Origin: Glandiceps talaboti
Taxonomy: Eukaryota > Hemichordata > Enteropneusta > Spengelidae
Direction of reading: 5' to 3'
DNA: 64,000 nt
Assembly (NCBI RefSeq): GCF_964340395.1
Contig: NC_135568.1
Span: 20,971,081 to 21,035,080 of the forward strand
Below the pieces are notes generated by a model. The model had not been told where the DNA came from, made no database searches, and saw only the letters and a program-made list of their open reading frames with translations. Each line of letters begins with the position of its first letter. The first letter of the stretch is position 1. Both the position numbers and the translations under genes were made by a program. Of the stretch, positions 21,538 through 33,854 are shown one piece after another.

Positions 21538-22667
21538 TTTCTGGTGTATTTGGGTGTGTGTTTTCTTCTGTTTAGTAATTTCTGTTTTTGTGTTTTGACT
21601 TTTGAGTAAGTCAACGTAAGTCAACAATGGGATCACAGCCTCCCACAGTATCCATTCCTGAAAAAAAAGGAAGAGCAAAAACTTATACCAAAATTGCCAA
21701 ACAAGTGTGTGGAGTGACGATGTTGTATTTTCTCTCGAACTAGATAATACAGTGATACATGAACTTCAATGTCATTTTTGCCCTGATCCAGTGATTGGCA
21801 TGCATGTAATATAAACAAGTCACATTGTATTTTCCCGCCCAAATAAGAAACTTCACAAACACATGCATTCAGGGCTTGTTTGGGTGTTTTAAAATATAAT
21901 TCTTGGTCGTTGGTATTGCTTGCAAATTTACAGAAAATAAGATGTTGATTACATGAGATTCTGCGTTAAAATCTAGCTCTTTTTTTTCTCTGGAAAATGT
22001 CAGTGGCACAGTGTAATATACGCGAGGCTGACGGCCATGTTGATTATTGCAAGTGTGAACTATAGTGATTTGTATTGGCCATTTTTCATGGAATTACATG
22101 TATGCCTTGAAATGACCAAAATCAAAAAAAAAAAAAAAATATATGATGTAAATGTTCAAAAAATTCTAATTTTGAAACATAGTGGCCATGATTCTGTAAT
22201 TCGTACAGATGTCAATTCACCAAAAATGGAGTTAGCACACACGAAACAGATCATGTAAAAGTCACTAAAACACTCTGTTCATGTTCAAATTTTACATAAC
22301 AACATACCCACCCTCATAAAAACGACAGTCGGTAACCTGAAATGCTGTAACGACTGATAAAATCCTCTATTTCTTGAGTGAAAAAAAAACATGTCAGGCT
22401 CTCCAACGGTCACTGCAGTGCGCTGATGGCGTCTCGGATTTGAAGAGAAATCTCATTAACATATTCAAATTTGTACAGGAGTCTGTAGTCTGCAAAGGCC
22501 GGTTGCATAGTTTTCTTCTGACTAGGCCATAACTGATGGTTCTTTTTAATTTTCTTTACTTGAGCTGCAGTGAACCATTTCATTGGCCTACTGGAGCATC
22601 ACTTATGTTCTGGAGGGCTTTTGTTCACATGTGCATATTATATGATATATAAAAAATCTCCTATTGT
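21538..22667. other. Intron A-B sequence without recognised features
   Basis: AT-rich, with an A-run at about 22125-22138. Short open frames on both strands show no recognisable domain. No repeat partner noticed in this window. Confidence 0.5.
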
Positions 22668-23262
<595 letters not shown>

Positions 23263-23368
23263 CTCATTAGCACAACTGAACTGATAAGGGGGGAGTAAAT
23301 GAAGATTTGTTCATGACATGATGATTCCATCAATAATATGCAAATTAAGTGCTATAGGCATCACCAAG

Positions 23369-23401
<33 letters not shown>

Positions 23402-23633
23402 GGATGTGTGTGTGTGTTTGTGTGTATAAACAACTTGAAGTAAAACACTGCAGGACCAATTACTTTGATATTTGGTGGTCATGTTACTGTAGGTGTTTAG
23501 TAGGGAATGTGTTCAAATGAAAATGATCACATCAGAGATGGCTGTTTTGGGTCAAAAAAATGTGGTTTTTGGTCAAAAAACTTAAACTCCAAAACTACTG
23601 GGCAGATTGGCCTGAAATTTGGTTGGAACATTG

Positions 23634-23635
<2 letters not shown>

Positions 23636-23664
<29 letters not shown>
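23636..23664. repeat. Homopolymer of 29 G
   Basis: Uninterrupted G run within HLE-1 copy 6, where other copies have a run of five or so G (AAGGGGGTGTAAAG). A G-quadruplex-prone site and a likely place for assembly error. A second G run of about 17 lies at 42467-42483. Confidence 0.9.
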
Positions 23665-23672
<8 letters not shown>

Positions 23673-24577
23673 AAGATTTGTTCATGACATGATGATTCCA
23701 TCAGTAATATGCAAATTAAGGCTGAAATATGTCTTTTTGGTCAAAAATCTTTAATTCCAAAATTACTCAGCAGATTGGGGATGGATCTGAAATTGGGGAT
23801 GGATCTGGGGTGTACCGATAAAGAAATATTAAGCATATAATCTCATCAGCAATATGCAAATTAGGTGTAAAATAGTGAATTTTTGTCAAAAATTTATATC
23901 TCAAAAAGTACTTCATCAATGAGACTGAAATTTGGTGAGATGTTTCTAGAAGTGTTATTTTGCAAATTTTCTTCAAAATGTTTTGACAAAATTGGCCCTA
24001 TCAGCCATGACCACGCCCTTAGCAAATGGCAGTATATTTTGGTCAAATAACTATCATCTGGTAGGTGAGTAAACATTCAAAAAATGTATGTAAATTTGTC
24101 TAGCAACAAGACCACGCCCATAGCAACAGCCAAATACAGGTTCATAGGTAAGATTTAATGTTTCACATTAGCTGGACCTTGGACCTCTAATTCAGCAGGA
24201 CCACTGGATTTTTTAAGGCACTGGTCCGGGAACCATCACTTCACAAAATGATTTGTTCACCCCTGCTAGCAACAGCCAAATGATCATGTATATTGCAAAG
24301 ATAACATCAGGGATTAATAGACAAATGAATAAACTTTCAAATAATGTATGCAAATATACCTAGCAACAAGACCGCACCCATAGAAACAGTCAAATGATGA
24401 CATGTACATTGTATCACAAAGTTAACTTCAGGGATTCATAGACAAGTGAGCAAATATTCAAAAAATGTATGCAAATATGTCAACCAACGTGACCATGCCC
24501 ATAGCATTAGTCAAATGATCGCATATATTTCAAAGATAACAACATGGTTAGATATGATAGGCAATTTAATAGTCATT

Positions 24578-26572
24578 AATAATAATAATAATGAATAAGC
24601 AATTATAGACCACCTTATATCCAGAAAGTGTTCATAGGCGAGTAACAGGAAATATTAAAATAAGACAAATCGAGAAAAAAACACTTCGTAAAAACGTTTA
24701 TTAACGAATAATCTAGCAAAAAAAAAAGAAGCAATTGTACGCAAGTTAAAATGGCAATAGATGCATATTAAAAAACAACAACTAAGGTCTGATAGATGGT
24801 GAAAAAGTCAATACCAACTTATTTATAGGCCGTAAGCCTGTTTAAAAAGGTGAGTTTTAAGATAGGACTTAAAAGAAATAACTGTTTTACATTTCCGTGT
24901 ATCTAGAGGCAAGGCATTCCATAGTTTCAGGGCGACGCTAGAAAAAGCGCGATCTCCAAATGACTTTAGTTGGGTTGGTATTTCTGTAAGGAGGTACTTT
25001 CCACCAGAACGAAGATTACGAGTTGGCTGATGTAGAGAGATGAGGTTGCAGATGTAGTCAGGGGCGATACCATGAACAGCTCGGAAGTTCAGGAGAAGAA
25101 TCGTAAATTCAATCCTCTGTTGTATTGGTAACCAGTGAAGTGTACATAGTGTTTCTGTGATTCGGTCGTACTTCCTGGTCTTTGTGACGAGACTTGCAGC
25201 AGTGTTCTGAACTAGTTGAAGTTTCTTTATACTAGCTTGGGATATGCCAAACAGCAGACCATTTCCAAAGTCCAGCTTTGATGTTACAATGGCATGGACA
25301 AGATGTACAGTCGCTTCCTGTGTCAAGTACTTCCTGATTTTTCCAATATTTCTGATGTGATAGTATGCAGATTTACATACTTGATTCACGTGATCTTCCA
25401 TGCTCATTATTCTGTCCAAGGTAGTTCCAAGGTCTCGTACTTTCGCAACAGGAGTGATTTCACTATCGATGATATTGGTATTTGGAAAGTTGATCGTTGA
25501 TAGAGTCTTGGGTGATCCAAAGAAAATGACTTCTGTTTTGTCTAAGTTGAGTTTCAATAAGTTGCAGTTCATCCATTTGTGGATTTCCCTTACAGTCGAT
25601 TCCACAAGCTTAATAGTGTTACTCATGTCTTTGAATTTGAAGCACTGGTACAATTGGGTATCATCAGCATACAGTTGAAAGTTGACCTGGTGATTACGGA
25701 TGACATTTCCAAGAGGTGAGGTGTATATTGTAAAAAGAATGGGTCCCAACATAGAACCTTGGGGAACACCATATTGCAATAAATGTGGTTCTGATGATGT
25801 ACATGTACCTTGAATATTTACTGAATGGTACCGATCTGTAAGATATGATATGAACCAAGAAATTGCTGTGTCGGACACTCCCATGTCATCTGCCAAACAT
25901 TATAAAAGTATCGAGTGGTCAACTGTATCAAATGCAGCCAATAGATCTAGTAGTACCAACATGACAACCTCTCCTCGGTCAAGTGCCAGTAGGAAATCAT
26001 TCTGGATTTGTATAATTGCAGTCTTTGTGCTATGCAACGGCTTGTAGGCTGATTGCATGCTTTCACCAAGATTGTTATCCTTTAGGTGGTCAGTAAGGTG
26101 CACTGCAACAACTCGCTCAATGACTTTAGATATGAAGGGGAGATTAGAAATTGGACGATAATTCTTCAGGATGTCTTGGTCTAGTGATGATTTCTTCAGA
26201 ATTGGAGTGATCAGTGCCATTTTCAGTAGTTCAGGAATGACACCAGTTGATATGGATAAGTTGACACTATTAGTTATAGCTGGAAGTAGAATATCTATGC
26301 ATTGGTAGACAACTGACGAATGGATAGGATCAAGTCCACATGACTTCTTGGCTGACTTATTTATGATCTTACAAATTTCATCGTCAGTCGCTGGTTTGAA
26401 TGTTGAGAGTTTGTTTGTAATTGAGTTCTTGTCCATAGGTGGTGACAAAGTTGATGATGTTGACAGAGAGGTTTGAAATTCTGATCTGATTCGCCAGATT
26501 TTTTCAACGAAGAACTCTGAAAATTTGTTGGCAAGTGATTTGGGGGAACTAGGTTGAGTAGGTAATGGCATT
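24578..26572 (-). mobile_element. CR1-type LINE, 5'-truncated, nested in HLE-1
   Basis: Minus-strand insertion flanked by TCATT (24573-24577 and 26573-26577), which restores the HLE-1 sequence GTCATTCAGCAAATGA. The 3' end, at the left on the + strand, is a short (ATT)n tail. It carries the reverse transcriptase frame listed separately and about 240 bp of 3' UTR (24580-24822). The endonuclease and upstream parts are missing, typical 5' truncation. Confidence 0.9.
24823..26572 (-). pseudogene. CR1-type LINE reverse transcriptase with one in-frame stop
   Basis: Reading on the minus strand, the frame runs from the truncation point to 24823 and is interrupted only by a TAA at 25899-25897. Before the stop: KNYRPISNLPFISKVIERVV (RT motif 1-2 region) and LLDLLAAFDTVDHSILL, where the first catalytic D lies in the A motif. 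After it: YGVPQGSMLGPILF (motif B) and YADDTQLY, the YxDD catalytic box, then LNLDKTEVIFFG. The C-terminal end TLHWLPIQQRIEFTILLLNF and the ALKLWNALP stretch are typical of CR1/L2-group LINEs. The single stop and absent 5' half make it a dead copy, though otherwise well preserved. Confidence 0.9.
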
Positions 26573-26747
26573 TCATTCAGCAAATGAATACCTGTACCAG
26601 GCATGGATCAACATGTGGATAAACACCACAGTTGTGCTACAATGCCATTGGTGCTATTTTTATGTCTCTCTACCCCATTACCAGTTTATCTTTGCCATTG
26701 TGTTTCTCTCCATCTCTAATCTCCGTCTCTGTTTTTCATGCCTCTAG

Positions 26748-26829
26748 GAATCTTGACAACATACCCCTTGTCACCTCCTGTGATCATGCAAGCCATCTTG
26801 TTGCCATAGCTACCAACGTAGTCAAACAG
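26748..26829 (+). CDS. NBEAL1: NBEAL exon B
   Basis: Acceptor TTTTTCATGCCTCTAG ends at 26747, donor GTAAGT starts at 26830. The first G joins AG from exon A to give Arg, then 27 codons end in phase 0. The joined peptide reads IIICR-NLDNIPLVTSCDH, matching vertebrate NBEAL1 IILCRNLSNVEEIGTC and NBEAL2 IILCRNLENIEAG. The exon ends VAIATNVVKQ, parallel to the TTLYIQQ helix of NBEAL1. The A-B intron is 18.3 kb and almost entirely repeats. The variable loop that follows in vertebrates (lysine-rich in NBEAL1) is not encoded here. Confidence 0.85.
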
Positions 26830-27328
26830 GTAAGTTAGTTTTAGTTATACATGTCCATTTACATTATTTAGATAAGGTACCTATATATTCTCACGTTTCA
26901 TAGAATATATCGATATGTAATTGCAGAAAGTAGATCTTTGATTAAATGGTCACAGGCTAAGTTAATGTACTTTGAAGCATATTTTTGTGACACATTCAAA
27001 AGTTACTTGCCGTATTCTACTTTGCAAACTGTACTTAACTATCAGTTACAATTGACTGAAGTCAAGCATACATGTAGTATTAGGATTGGGTCATACATCA
27101 TACATGATCCAGTGATGTAATTTATAAATATATTCTATTAAAAATGGAATGAAATCCCTTCTATATGCAATGAACTGTTCAAACAATGCAACAGACAATT
27201 GTAGTTAGTATTTTCAGTGGTGGAATAAAAAAAGCTATAAACATAGCTTGTGTGACATTAAAAATTTGAAAAAATGATATTCATAATGCCGAAATGAAAA
27301 CTCAGATTTTGGAGGGTCCTGTTTATTA
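26830..27328. other. Intron B-C, unassigned
   Basis: AT-rich sequence with no repeat partner or exon recognised. Confidence 0.5.
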
Positions 27329-29293
27329 GCCCCTCCTTGGACATAGTCTGGGATGGAGGCTTATAGATTGGGCTCTTTCTGTGCGTGTGTGCGTACGTCC
27401 ATCTGTCCATGCATCCAAAGCCATTTGTTCGACATTCATTGACTGATTTCTTTCAAATGTAGTAAATGGATAATGAACTATGACTTACATATGCATGTCA
27501 ATTTGCTTTGTGGTATGATGTAATTTAGCCGACTTAAAGCCATTTTTGTGTCAAAAAATGTGATTTTTGGTAAAAAAACTTAAACTCCAAACTACTGGGC
27601 AGATTGGCCTGAAATTTGGTGGGAATGTTCTTATGGCCATGTTTATTTAGAGTTGGTCATTACATGATGATTCCATTAGTGATATGCAAATTAGGGCTAA
27701 AAATGTGTCTTTTTGGTCAAAAGTCTTTAATTCCAAAACTACTGAGCAGATTGGACTGAAATTTGATAAGGATACATCTGGAGGTGTATAGATGAAGAAA
27801 TATCGAAATATCAAGCATATAATGATCTCATTAGCAATGTACAAATTAGATGCAAAATATGGGAATTTTGGTCAAAAAATTGAATCTCAGAAAGTACTTT
27901 GTCAATTGAGACTAAAACTTGGCGAGGTGTTACTTGGTGTTATTCTGCAGATTTTCTTTGAAACATTTTGGGCCTAGCAACAATGTTTGGCCCATGGCAA
28001 CAATCAAATGGCAGTGTTTTAGTCAAATAACAACATCATCAGGGGTGAGCAAGTGAGTAAACATTCAAAAAATGTATGCAGATATCCTTAGCAACCATGA
28101 ACATGCCCATAGCAGCAGCCAAACAGTGGTGTTTTTCACAAAGATAAAAAAAGGGATTTTTAGACAAATGAACAAATATTAAAAATATGTATGCAAATGT
28201 ACCTAGCAACAAGAGCACACCCATAGCAACAGCCAAATGATCACACATATCACAAAGATAATCATAGACAATTCAAGAAACATTCGAAAAGTTAATGTGT
28301 GCAAATATCCTAAGCAACCATGACCACACCCATAGCAACCACCAAACGGGGGTGTTTTTCACAAAGATAACAACAGGGATTTTTAGACAAGTGAACAAAT
28401 ATTAAAAATATGTATGCTAATGTACCCAGCAACAAGACCACTCCCATAGCAACAGCCAAATGATCAGGTATATTGCAAAGAGAACGATATGTATTAACTC
28501 CTTCACCCCTATTGGCCTCATGGGATTGATTGTTCTCTACCAGCCCCCTCACGAACATAATGTTAGAGTGAGTGTTATGTAGTCAAGTTGATATAAAAAT
28601 ATTTAGAGTTGCTTATGTTTGAAAAATAAGGTATTATTTGATTGGAAAATAAATTTTCTATGGTATAGTTGCATATATACATGTATACATTCAAACATCA
28701 CACAGAACCGAAATATGGATTAAAGTAATACAATATAAATAAAACAAACATGGGTTTTTTATTGACATATCTCAAATAAACAAAATATTTTTATTACAAA
28801 CAAAACATTTATGTTCCCACAAAACTTCTGTATACTGGTTAATGGTCAAAATTGACGAAAATTTGGCAGAAAATGTTATTTTCTGTTGTATTAAATTTGA
28901 ATGAAAATAATTAACGGCTCACTAATCCGAATACGACGCAATAGTTGGGATGAAAGGGACAAAAATATCTGATGTCATTACCCCAATATCTTCTGAAAAG
29001 TCAGTTTGCGTAAGTATAACTCATTATTTGACAGGATAACAAAAAATTATCACCAAATTTATGCTCAAAATCAGTAAAAAATGCTCACAAGTTGGTAGTC
29101 TGAACAGCTAAATGAACCACTCCCATAGCAACAGCCAAATGATCTCATATTTTGCAAAGCTAACAACAGGGTTGGATAGGCAACAGGATAATCATTCACT
29201 TCAGCAAATGAACACTTACAGTTAGCATGGATCAGCATGTGGGTAAGCATTTTTAAAAACTGTACAATTGTGCTACAACACCATTGATGTATA
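27329..29293 (+). mobile_element. HLE-like element, copy 7, divergent 5' end
   Basis: The 5' part is not TAGCACAACTG but TAGCCCCTCCTTGGACATAG, with GGGATGGAGGC pairing back, then a TG/TCTG-like tract. From about 27540 the sequence is normal HLE-1 body, then tandem units (28050-28480 and 29100-29180). The 3' end is CAATTGTGCTACAACACCATT (29268-29290). A dispersed repeat (28495-28690) and about 400 bp of unassigned sequence are nested between the tandem blocks. The 5' end may belong to a related family joined by recombination. Confidence 0.65.
28495..28690 (+). repeat. Dispersed repeat, inverted copy at 34915-35110
   Basis: Contains CCTCATGGGATTGATTGTTC, AACATAATGTTAGAGTGAGTG and GAAAAATAAGGTATTATTTG. 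All are found in reverse complement at 34915-35110. No coding sequence. Confidence 0.8.
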
Positions 29294-29501
29294 ATGAGTG
29301 TACACTGTGCTTTACATATGTCCCATGTATTTGATGATCCATAATTATTCAAAAACATTTTATGAAAACTAGAAAATTATACTTAAATTGTGTCAATATT
29401 TACCTAGTAATTTTGATGAATAAAGAATTTTTATTTTATTTTTCATTAGCAAAATTGAACTGATAAGGTTCAGTAGTACTATAGGCATGGCAAAGTGTCT
29501 G

Positions 29502-29565
<64 letters not shown>

Positions 29566-29785
29566 GACAACTTAAAGTCAGAATGATCATGTATATTGCA
29601 AAGATAACGGGAATTAATAGTCAAATGAATAAACGTACAAAAAATATATGCAAACATACCTAGCAAGAGGACCACACCCATAGCACCAGCTAAATGATGG
29701 TTTATATTGCAAGATGAAAAGTGGGAAGGGTAGTCAAGTTAATAAAGATCCCAAAATTCCAAAATGTATGTAAATCAACATAGCA

Positions 29786-32097
29786 TTAAAGGGCCACTGC
29801 AATTCGATTTTTCACTTTTCATCAAATCAATAAAAAATAGCCACTTAACACATTTCTATAGCGTTGAGGAGAAAAAAGTGACCACGAATAGTGAAAATCT
29901 TGTTAGAAATTATGCTGCTTCCACATTCAGGAACCCTCTGCTGGGTGAGTATTTATATTTGCATATGAAAGCATTCCTGTTATGTCGTCATAGTAGGAAC
30001 ACATAACCTTGAACTTCACCTTCCTAACATGCATTGCTATGGAGGCTCAGTCACAACAAGAAGTTCTCGAAACTGTATCTTTTGAACGGGACGGCAAATG
30101 TTCGTCAGATTTTTCAAGTGAAGAGGATCACAGCCTAGCTTTCATCTTTGATGGTTTTATTGAACCCTATTCCTTTGAACTGGACGGTACAAGTGAAAGT
30201 TCGATCAACATCACCGGAACCATTAGTCTAGTGCACGCTTGGACCAGTTCCAATGAAAATGTGACACAAATAATATTATTCAAAACTCTCAAAACGTTGA
30301 CACAATATGTCTGTGTGTGTTTTACTGTATTTTCTGGCAAAGCATCCGTGTCCGAAGAACGGAAAATGTCGTTGATAACATGTTTGAGAACAATGAAAAA
30401 AGAGAAATTTGTACAACCGGAAGTCTATAAAGGCATGAAAAGTGGCATTGTTTTTCATTGTCAGGTGTGCAATTGTATTTTCGCAAAGACCCGGGACGGG
30501 AAAGCTCTAACCTGTAAAAATAACATCGCAGCAGAAATCGGTAGGGAAACCCATCCCCAGGCCTCACTTCAACCACTTTGCTGTCTACTCTAAACATTAT
30601 GGTTACTTATCATTATTGTCATTGCAAACTTATGCAGAGCCTTTTTCGTATTTTCAAGCATACATGTGGCCAAGAAACAGTCAAGAGCGTAATTACTAGT
30701 ACGAAAGGTATCGTGAACGAACAGCACATAGAGCCTTCTAAAGAGGTTTCATTTTTAGTCTGGATTCAAACAACGTTGAAATGAATCAAAATCACATCAC
30801 TCTACAAATAAAATTCGCTGGCAATATCTGACACATGTGACATGATTGTGGAAGTCGTCGTAGCATGGGTCAAAGACCGGAAAACGACATGAAACCAGTG
30901 AAACAAGAAGTGTGAGTCACGGACGCTGTGCACCAGCCAAACAGCAGCACTAGTAAGATTGAGACGTTGTATTTGTATAGTTACATTGTATCGTACCTCT
31001 AAAATCACGGTGGCATGGATGCATGGTGCGGCGCCACGAAACACTGCCCAGCTGGACTGTTACAAATGTGACAGCCATGATGAAACTTTATGAATATTCA
31101 TCATTCCTATTTATGGACTGATAGTCAGTTGAATATGATGCAATGATCAATCCCACATCAACATGTACGCTAATGTTTCCTTAGAATTTAGTTGTCTGTT
31201 TTTGTTTTTATATGTCCTAAACTTTAATTTACATTCAAGGCTCACTGATGAAAAGTAAAATTTCAATTTCCATTGCCAGCCGATTTTTGAACACTGCTGA
31301 TAACGCATTTAAGTTTTTGAACACTGCTGATAACGCATTTACGGTATAGAGCTTGAAATATGTGCACTTGTGACGATTTTCGAAGAATGTAAGGACGTGG
31401 AGCCAAGGTGTTGACTTTAGCTTGTTATGGGTTTCAAACCCTTTGGAACTGACTTGGTCAGCATCGCACTTGCAGCTAACAATAGTGCCAAGTCACTTGA
31501 ACAGCCAGTATCGTCAATTGATATCCATGGTACCACGTTCACCCTTAGTTTTCTTCTCTTTTGAAAACCAAGTTTGGTAGACATTATATTTCTGTAGACA
31601 CTTGGTCTTCGAACGCAGTGCGCTCAACATGAGTACTGTATACTTCACTATATTGCGACAGTTCCCACTTTTTCTGGGTCATTTTGACGACTTTTATCCA
31701 TTGCCTTCTTTATGTCAGCGTCTTGAGGAAAGTAATGTAAGGTGATCAAGTCACTCTTTGTGTTACTGTGGCCTCCAAAAACACAACGTTGAACCATTGT
31801 CGACTAACGGTATTGCCAAAGTGAACCGCTAGACTAACAACACCAGGTTGGCCTCAAGGATGATGTTATATTACAAATGTAAACAATACCTTTGGCTTTG
31901 CTAACACGTGGGTGCTCGGCATATTCCGGAAACACAAAAAAAAGTCGAAGGAAGCAGGCTGGGAGGTACAGATTTTCCCCCTCCTATTTCTATATGACGC
32001 ATGCAGTAAATCAACATTTAATCATACATTCCTTTCATTAGGGGACAGTGTGAACATATTAGTGTAAAGAAAGAAATAGAATTGCAGTGGCCCTTAA
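29786..32097. mobile_element. TTAA-flanked TIR DNA transposon in HLE-1 copy 8
   Basis: TTAA at 29786-29789 and 32094-32097. Tips AGGGCCACTGCAATTC and GAATTGCAGTGGCCC are inverted repeats of about 15-16 bp. The flanks are HLE-1 tandem-unit sequence (AACATAGCA ... AGACCATGCCCATA). It contains one moderately long frame (30039-30593) and a 30-bp tandem duplication at 31291-31340 (AACACTGCTGATAACGCATT). TTAA targeting fits Kolobok or piggyBac. No DDE transposase recognised. Confidence 0.75.
30039..30593 (+). CDS. Unrecognised 184-aa frame inside TTAA element
   Basis: ATG at 30039 (MEAQSQQEVLETVSFERDG) to a stop at 30591-30593. The N-terminal 60 residues are acidic (SSDFSSEEDHS) and include IFDGFIEPYSFEL. 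That resembles, loosely, the PYxFEP-type motif that opens P2X7-tail-like zinc domains found in some invertebrate transposon proteins. The middle (ILFKTLKTLTQYVCVCF) looks intron-like. The end has HCQVCNCIFAK, a possible zinc-binding CxxC. It may be two exons of an element-encoded protein read through. I cannot assign a function; it is not host NBEAL sequence. Confidence 0.3.
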   Translation: MEAQSQQEVLETVSFERDGKCSSDFSSEEDHSLAFIFDGFIEPYSFELDGTSESSINITGTISLVHAWTSSNENVTQIILFKTLKTLTQYVCVCFTVFSGKASVSEERKMSLITCLRTMKKEKFVQPEVYKGMKSGIVFHCQVCNCIFAKTRDGKALTCKNNIAAEIGRETHPQASLQPLCCLL

Positions 32098-32205
32098 AGA
32101 CCATGCCCATACATGTAGCATCAAACAAGTACAATTTTGCTGCAATGCCATTGGTGTTATTTTTTATGAATAAAGAGTAATTAACAATCAATATATTTAT
32201 TTCAG

Positions 32206-32318
32206 ATTACCATAGAAACCAGTGACTCAAATCCTCTGGTAATTTTTGTCCAACATTGTCTACATCTATTAGAGTGTATGTATGATCCTTACCATGTATG
32301 GAGAAAAAGACTTCAGAG
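32206..32318 (+). CDS. NBEAL1: NBEAL exon C
   Basis: Acceptor TATATTTATTTCAG ends at 32205; donor GTAGGT starts at 32319. Phase 0 in, 37 codons, two bases (AG) over. The key stretch VQHCLHLLECMYDPYHVWRK aligns with vertebrate NBEAL1 HALAFCESLYDPYRNWRHR and NBEAL2 HALLLCEGLFDPYQTWRRQ. The DPY-x-x-W box is the clearest diagnostic of the family in this window. It is followed by RLQ. The HLE-1 3' end (copy 8) lies about 40 bp before the acceptor, and a 56-bp minisatellite starts about 70 bp after the donor. Confidence 0.9.
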
Positions 32319-32387
32319 GTAGGTCTAGATGAGAAACATCCTGTATTCCATTTATTTTTAAAGACTTGACTGTGACCATAGTTTGAA

Positions 32388-32600
32388 CTACAGCCAAAAT
32401 TAGAATTATGTTCAGTTGTAATCAAACAGTGTTTATTCTCAAACTACAGCCAAAATTAGAAATGTGTTCAGTTGTGATCAAAGATAGTGAATTTTCAAAC
32501 TACAGCCAAAATTAGAATTGTGTTCAGTTGCGATCAAACATGGTATTTTTAAACTACAGCCAAAATTAGAATTGTGTTCAGTTATGATCAGTGTTTGTGA
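32388..32600. repeat. about 56-bp minisatellite after exon C donor
   Basis: Four units begin ACTACAGCCAAAATTAGAAT and continue with GTGTTCAGTTGTGATCAAA, spaced about 53-57 bp. The array starts about 70 bp into the intron and ends where HLE-1 copy 9 begins. Confidence 0.9.
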
Positions 32601-32647
32601 GCAGAACTGAACTTATAAGGTTCAGTAGTGCTATCGGCTTGGCAAAG

Positions 32648-32678
<31 letters not shown>

Positions 32679-32697
32679 GTCTGTCTGTCTGTCTGCC

Positions 32698-32733
<36 letters not shown>

Positions 32734-33854
32734 AACAACTAAAAGTCAAAAACCATCAGACCGATTGCCATGATATTTGATGGGTGTATTACCTTTGGTG
32801 TCTAGTTGATAAATTGTTCATATCAAAATGATCTTGCCACTGGTGTGTGATTTGGGTATTAAAAATATGTGATTTTTGGTCAAAAAACTTAAACTCAAAA
32901 ACTACTGGGCAGATCAGTCTGAAATTTGGTGGGAGCATTCGTAAGGGTGTTTAGATTAAGAATTGTTCACGACATGATGATCCCATCAGCAATATGCAAA
33001 TTAGGGCTTAAATGTGTCTTTTTGGTAAAAAATCTTTAATTCCAAAACTACGAAATTTAATGGGAATGCATCTGGAGGTGTTATTTTGAATAAACATTCA
33101 AAAAGTGTATACAAATATGCCTAGCAACAAGACCACGCCCATGGCAACAACCACATGATGACAGATATTGCAGGGATTCGTAGACAAGTGAACCAACATT
33201 CAAAAAGTGTATGCAAATATGCCTAGCAACAAGACCACACCCATGACAATGCCCAAATGATCACAGATATTGCAAAGATAACAACAGGGATCAATAGACA
33301 ATTGAATAAACGTTTGAAAAGTGTATGCAAATATGCCTAGCAACAAGACTACGCCCATGGCAACAGCCAAATGATGACAGATATTGCAAAGATAACAGGG
33401 ATTAATAGACAAATGAATAAACATTCAAAAATGTATACAATTGTGCCTAGCAACAAGACCACACCCATAGCAACAGCTAAATGATCACATATATTTCAAA
33501 GATAACAATAGGGATTAATAGACAAATGAATAAACATTCAAAAAATGTATGTAAATGTGTCTAGCAATAAGACCACGTCAATAGCAACAGCTTAATGATC
33601 ACGTATATATTGCAAAGATAACAACAGGGATTAATAAACAATTGAACAAACATTCCAAAAATGTATGTAAATGTGCCTAGCAAGAAGATAACACCCATAG
33701 CAACAGCCAAATGATCACGTATATTGCAAAGATAACAACAGGGATTCATAGACAAATGAATAAACAGTCAAAAAATGTATCCAAATATACCTAGCAACAA
33801 GACCACTCCCACAGCAACAGCCAAATGATCACATATATTGCAAAGGTAACAACA
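32599..33854 (+). mobile_element. HLE-1 copy 9 (no 3' end)
   Basis: 5' GAGCAGAACTGAACTTATAA, hairpin partner GTTCAGTAGTGCT, a long TCTG tract and (TG)n at 32700-32730, a shortened body, then at least seven 115-bp tandem units (33090-33850), the largest block in the window. The usual 3' terminus is missing; a 146-bp AT-rich array follows directly. Confidence 0.8.

Larger units (their letters stand above)
23268..26660 (+). mobile_element. HLE-1 copy 6 (rearranged, with nested LINE)
   Basis: 5' TAGCACAACTG at 23268-23278. The hairpin partner is replaced by an internal fragment (about 23288-23348), after which GTGCTATAGGC and the TCTG tract resume. A run of 29 G at 23636-23664 sits in the body. 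Tandem units occupy 24060-24560, with an unrelated stretch at about 24136-24270. A CR1-type LINE splits the end (24578-26572). 3' CAGTTGTGCTACAATGCCATT at about 26629, ending near 26660, 87 bp before exon B. Confidence 0.8.
29447..32166 (+). mobile_element. HLE-1 copy 8 (internally deleted, with TTAA element)
   Basis: 5' TAGCAAAATTGAACTGATAA with hairpin partner GTTCAGTAGTACT, then a (TG)n tract at 29505-29563. Most of the body is deleted: AACTTAAAGTCAGAATGATC joins straight to tandem units. The TTAA-flanked element 29786-32097 follows. 3' end ACAATTTTGCTGCAATGCCA and TTGGTGTTATTTTTT, ending about 40 bp before the exon C acceptor. Confidence 0.75.

Noticed and set aside
33200-33755. Recurring minus-strand peptides with DHLAVAMGVVLLLGTFAYIF, also at 3.3, 5.3, 20.9, 28.1 and 50.1 kb
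   Set aside because: They look like a membrane protein family but come from the 115-bp HLE-1 central tandem repeats, lack consistent starts or ends, and are frameshifted between units.
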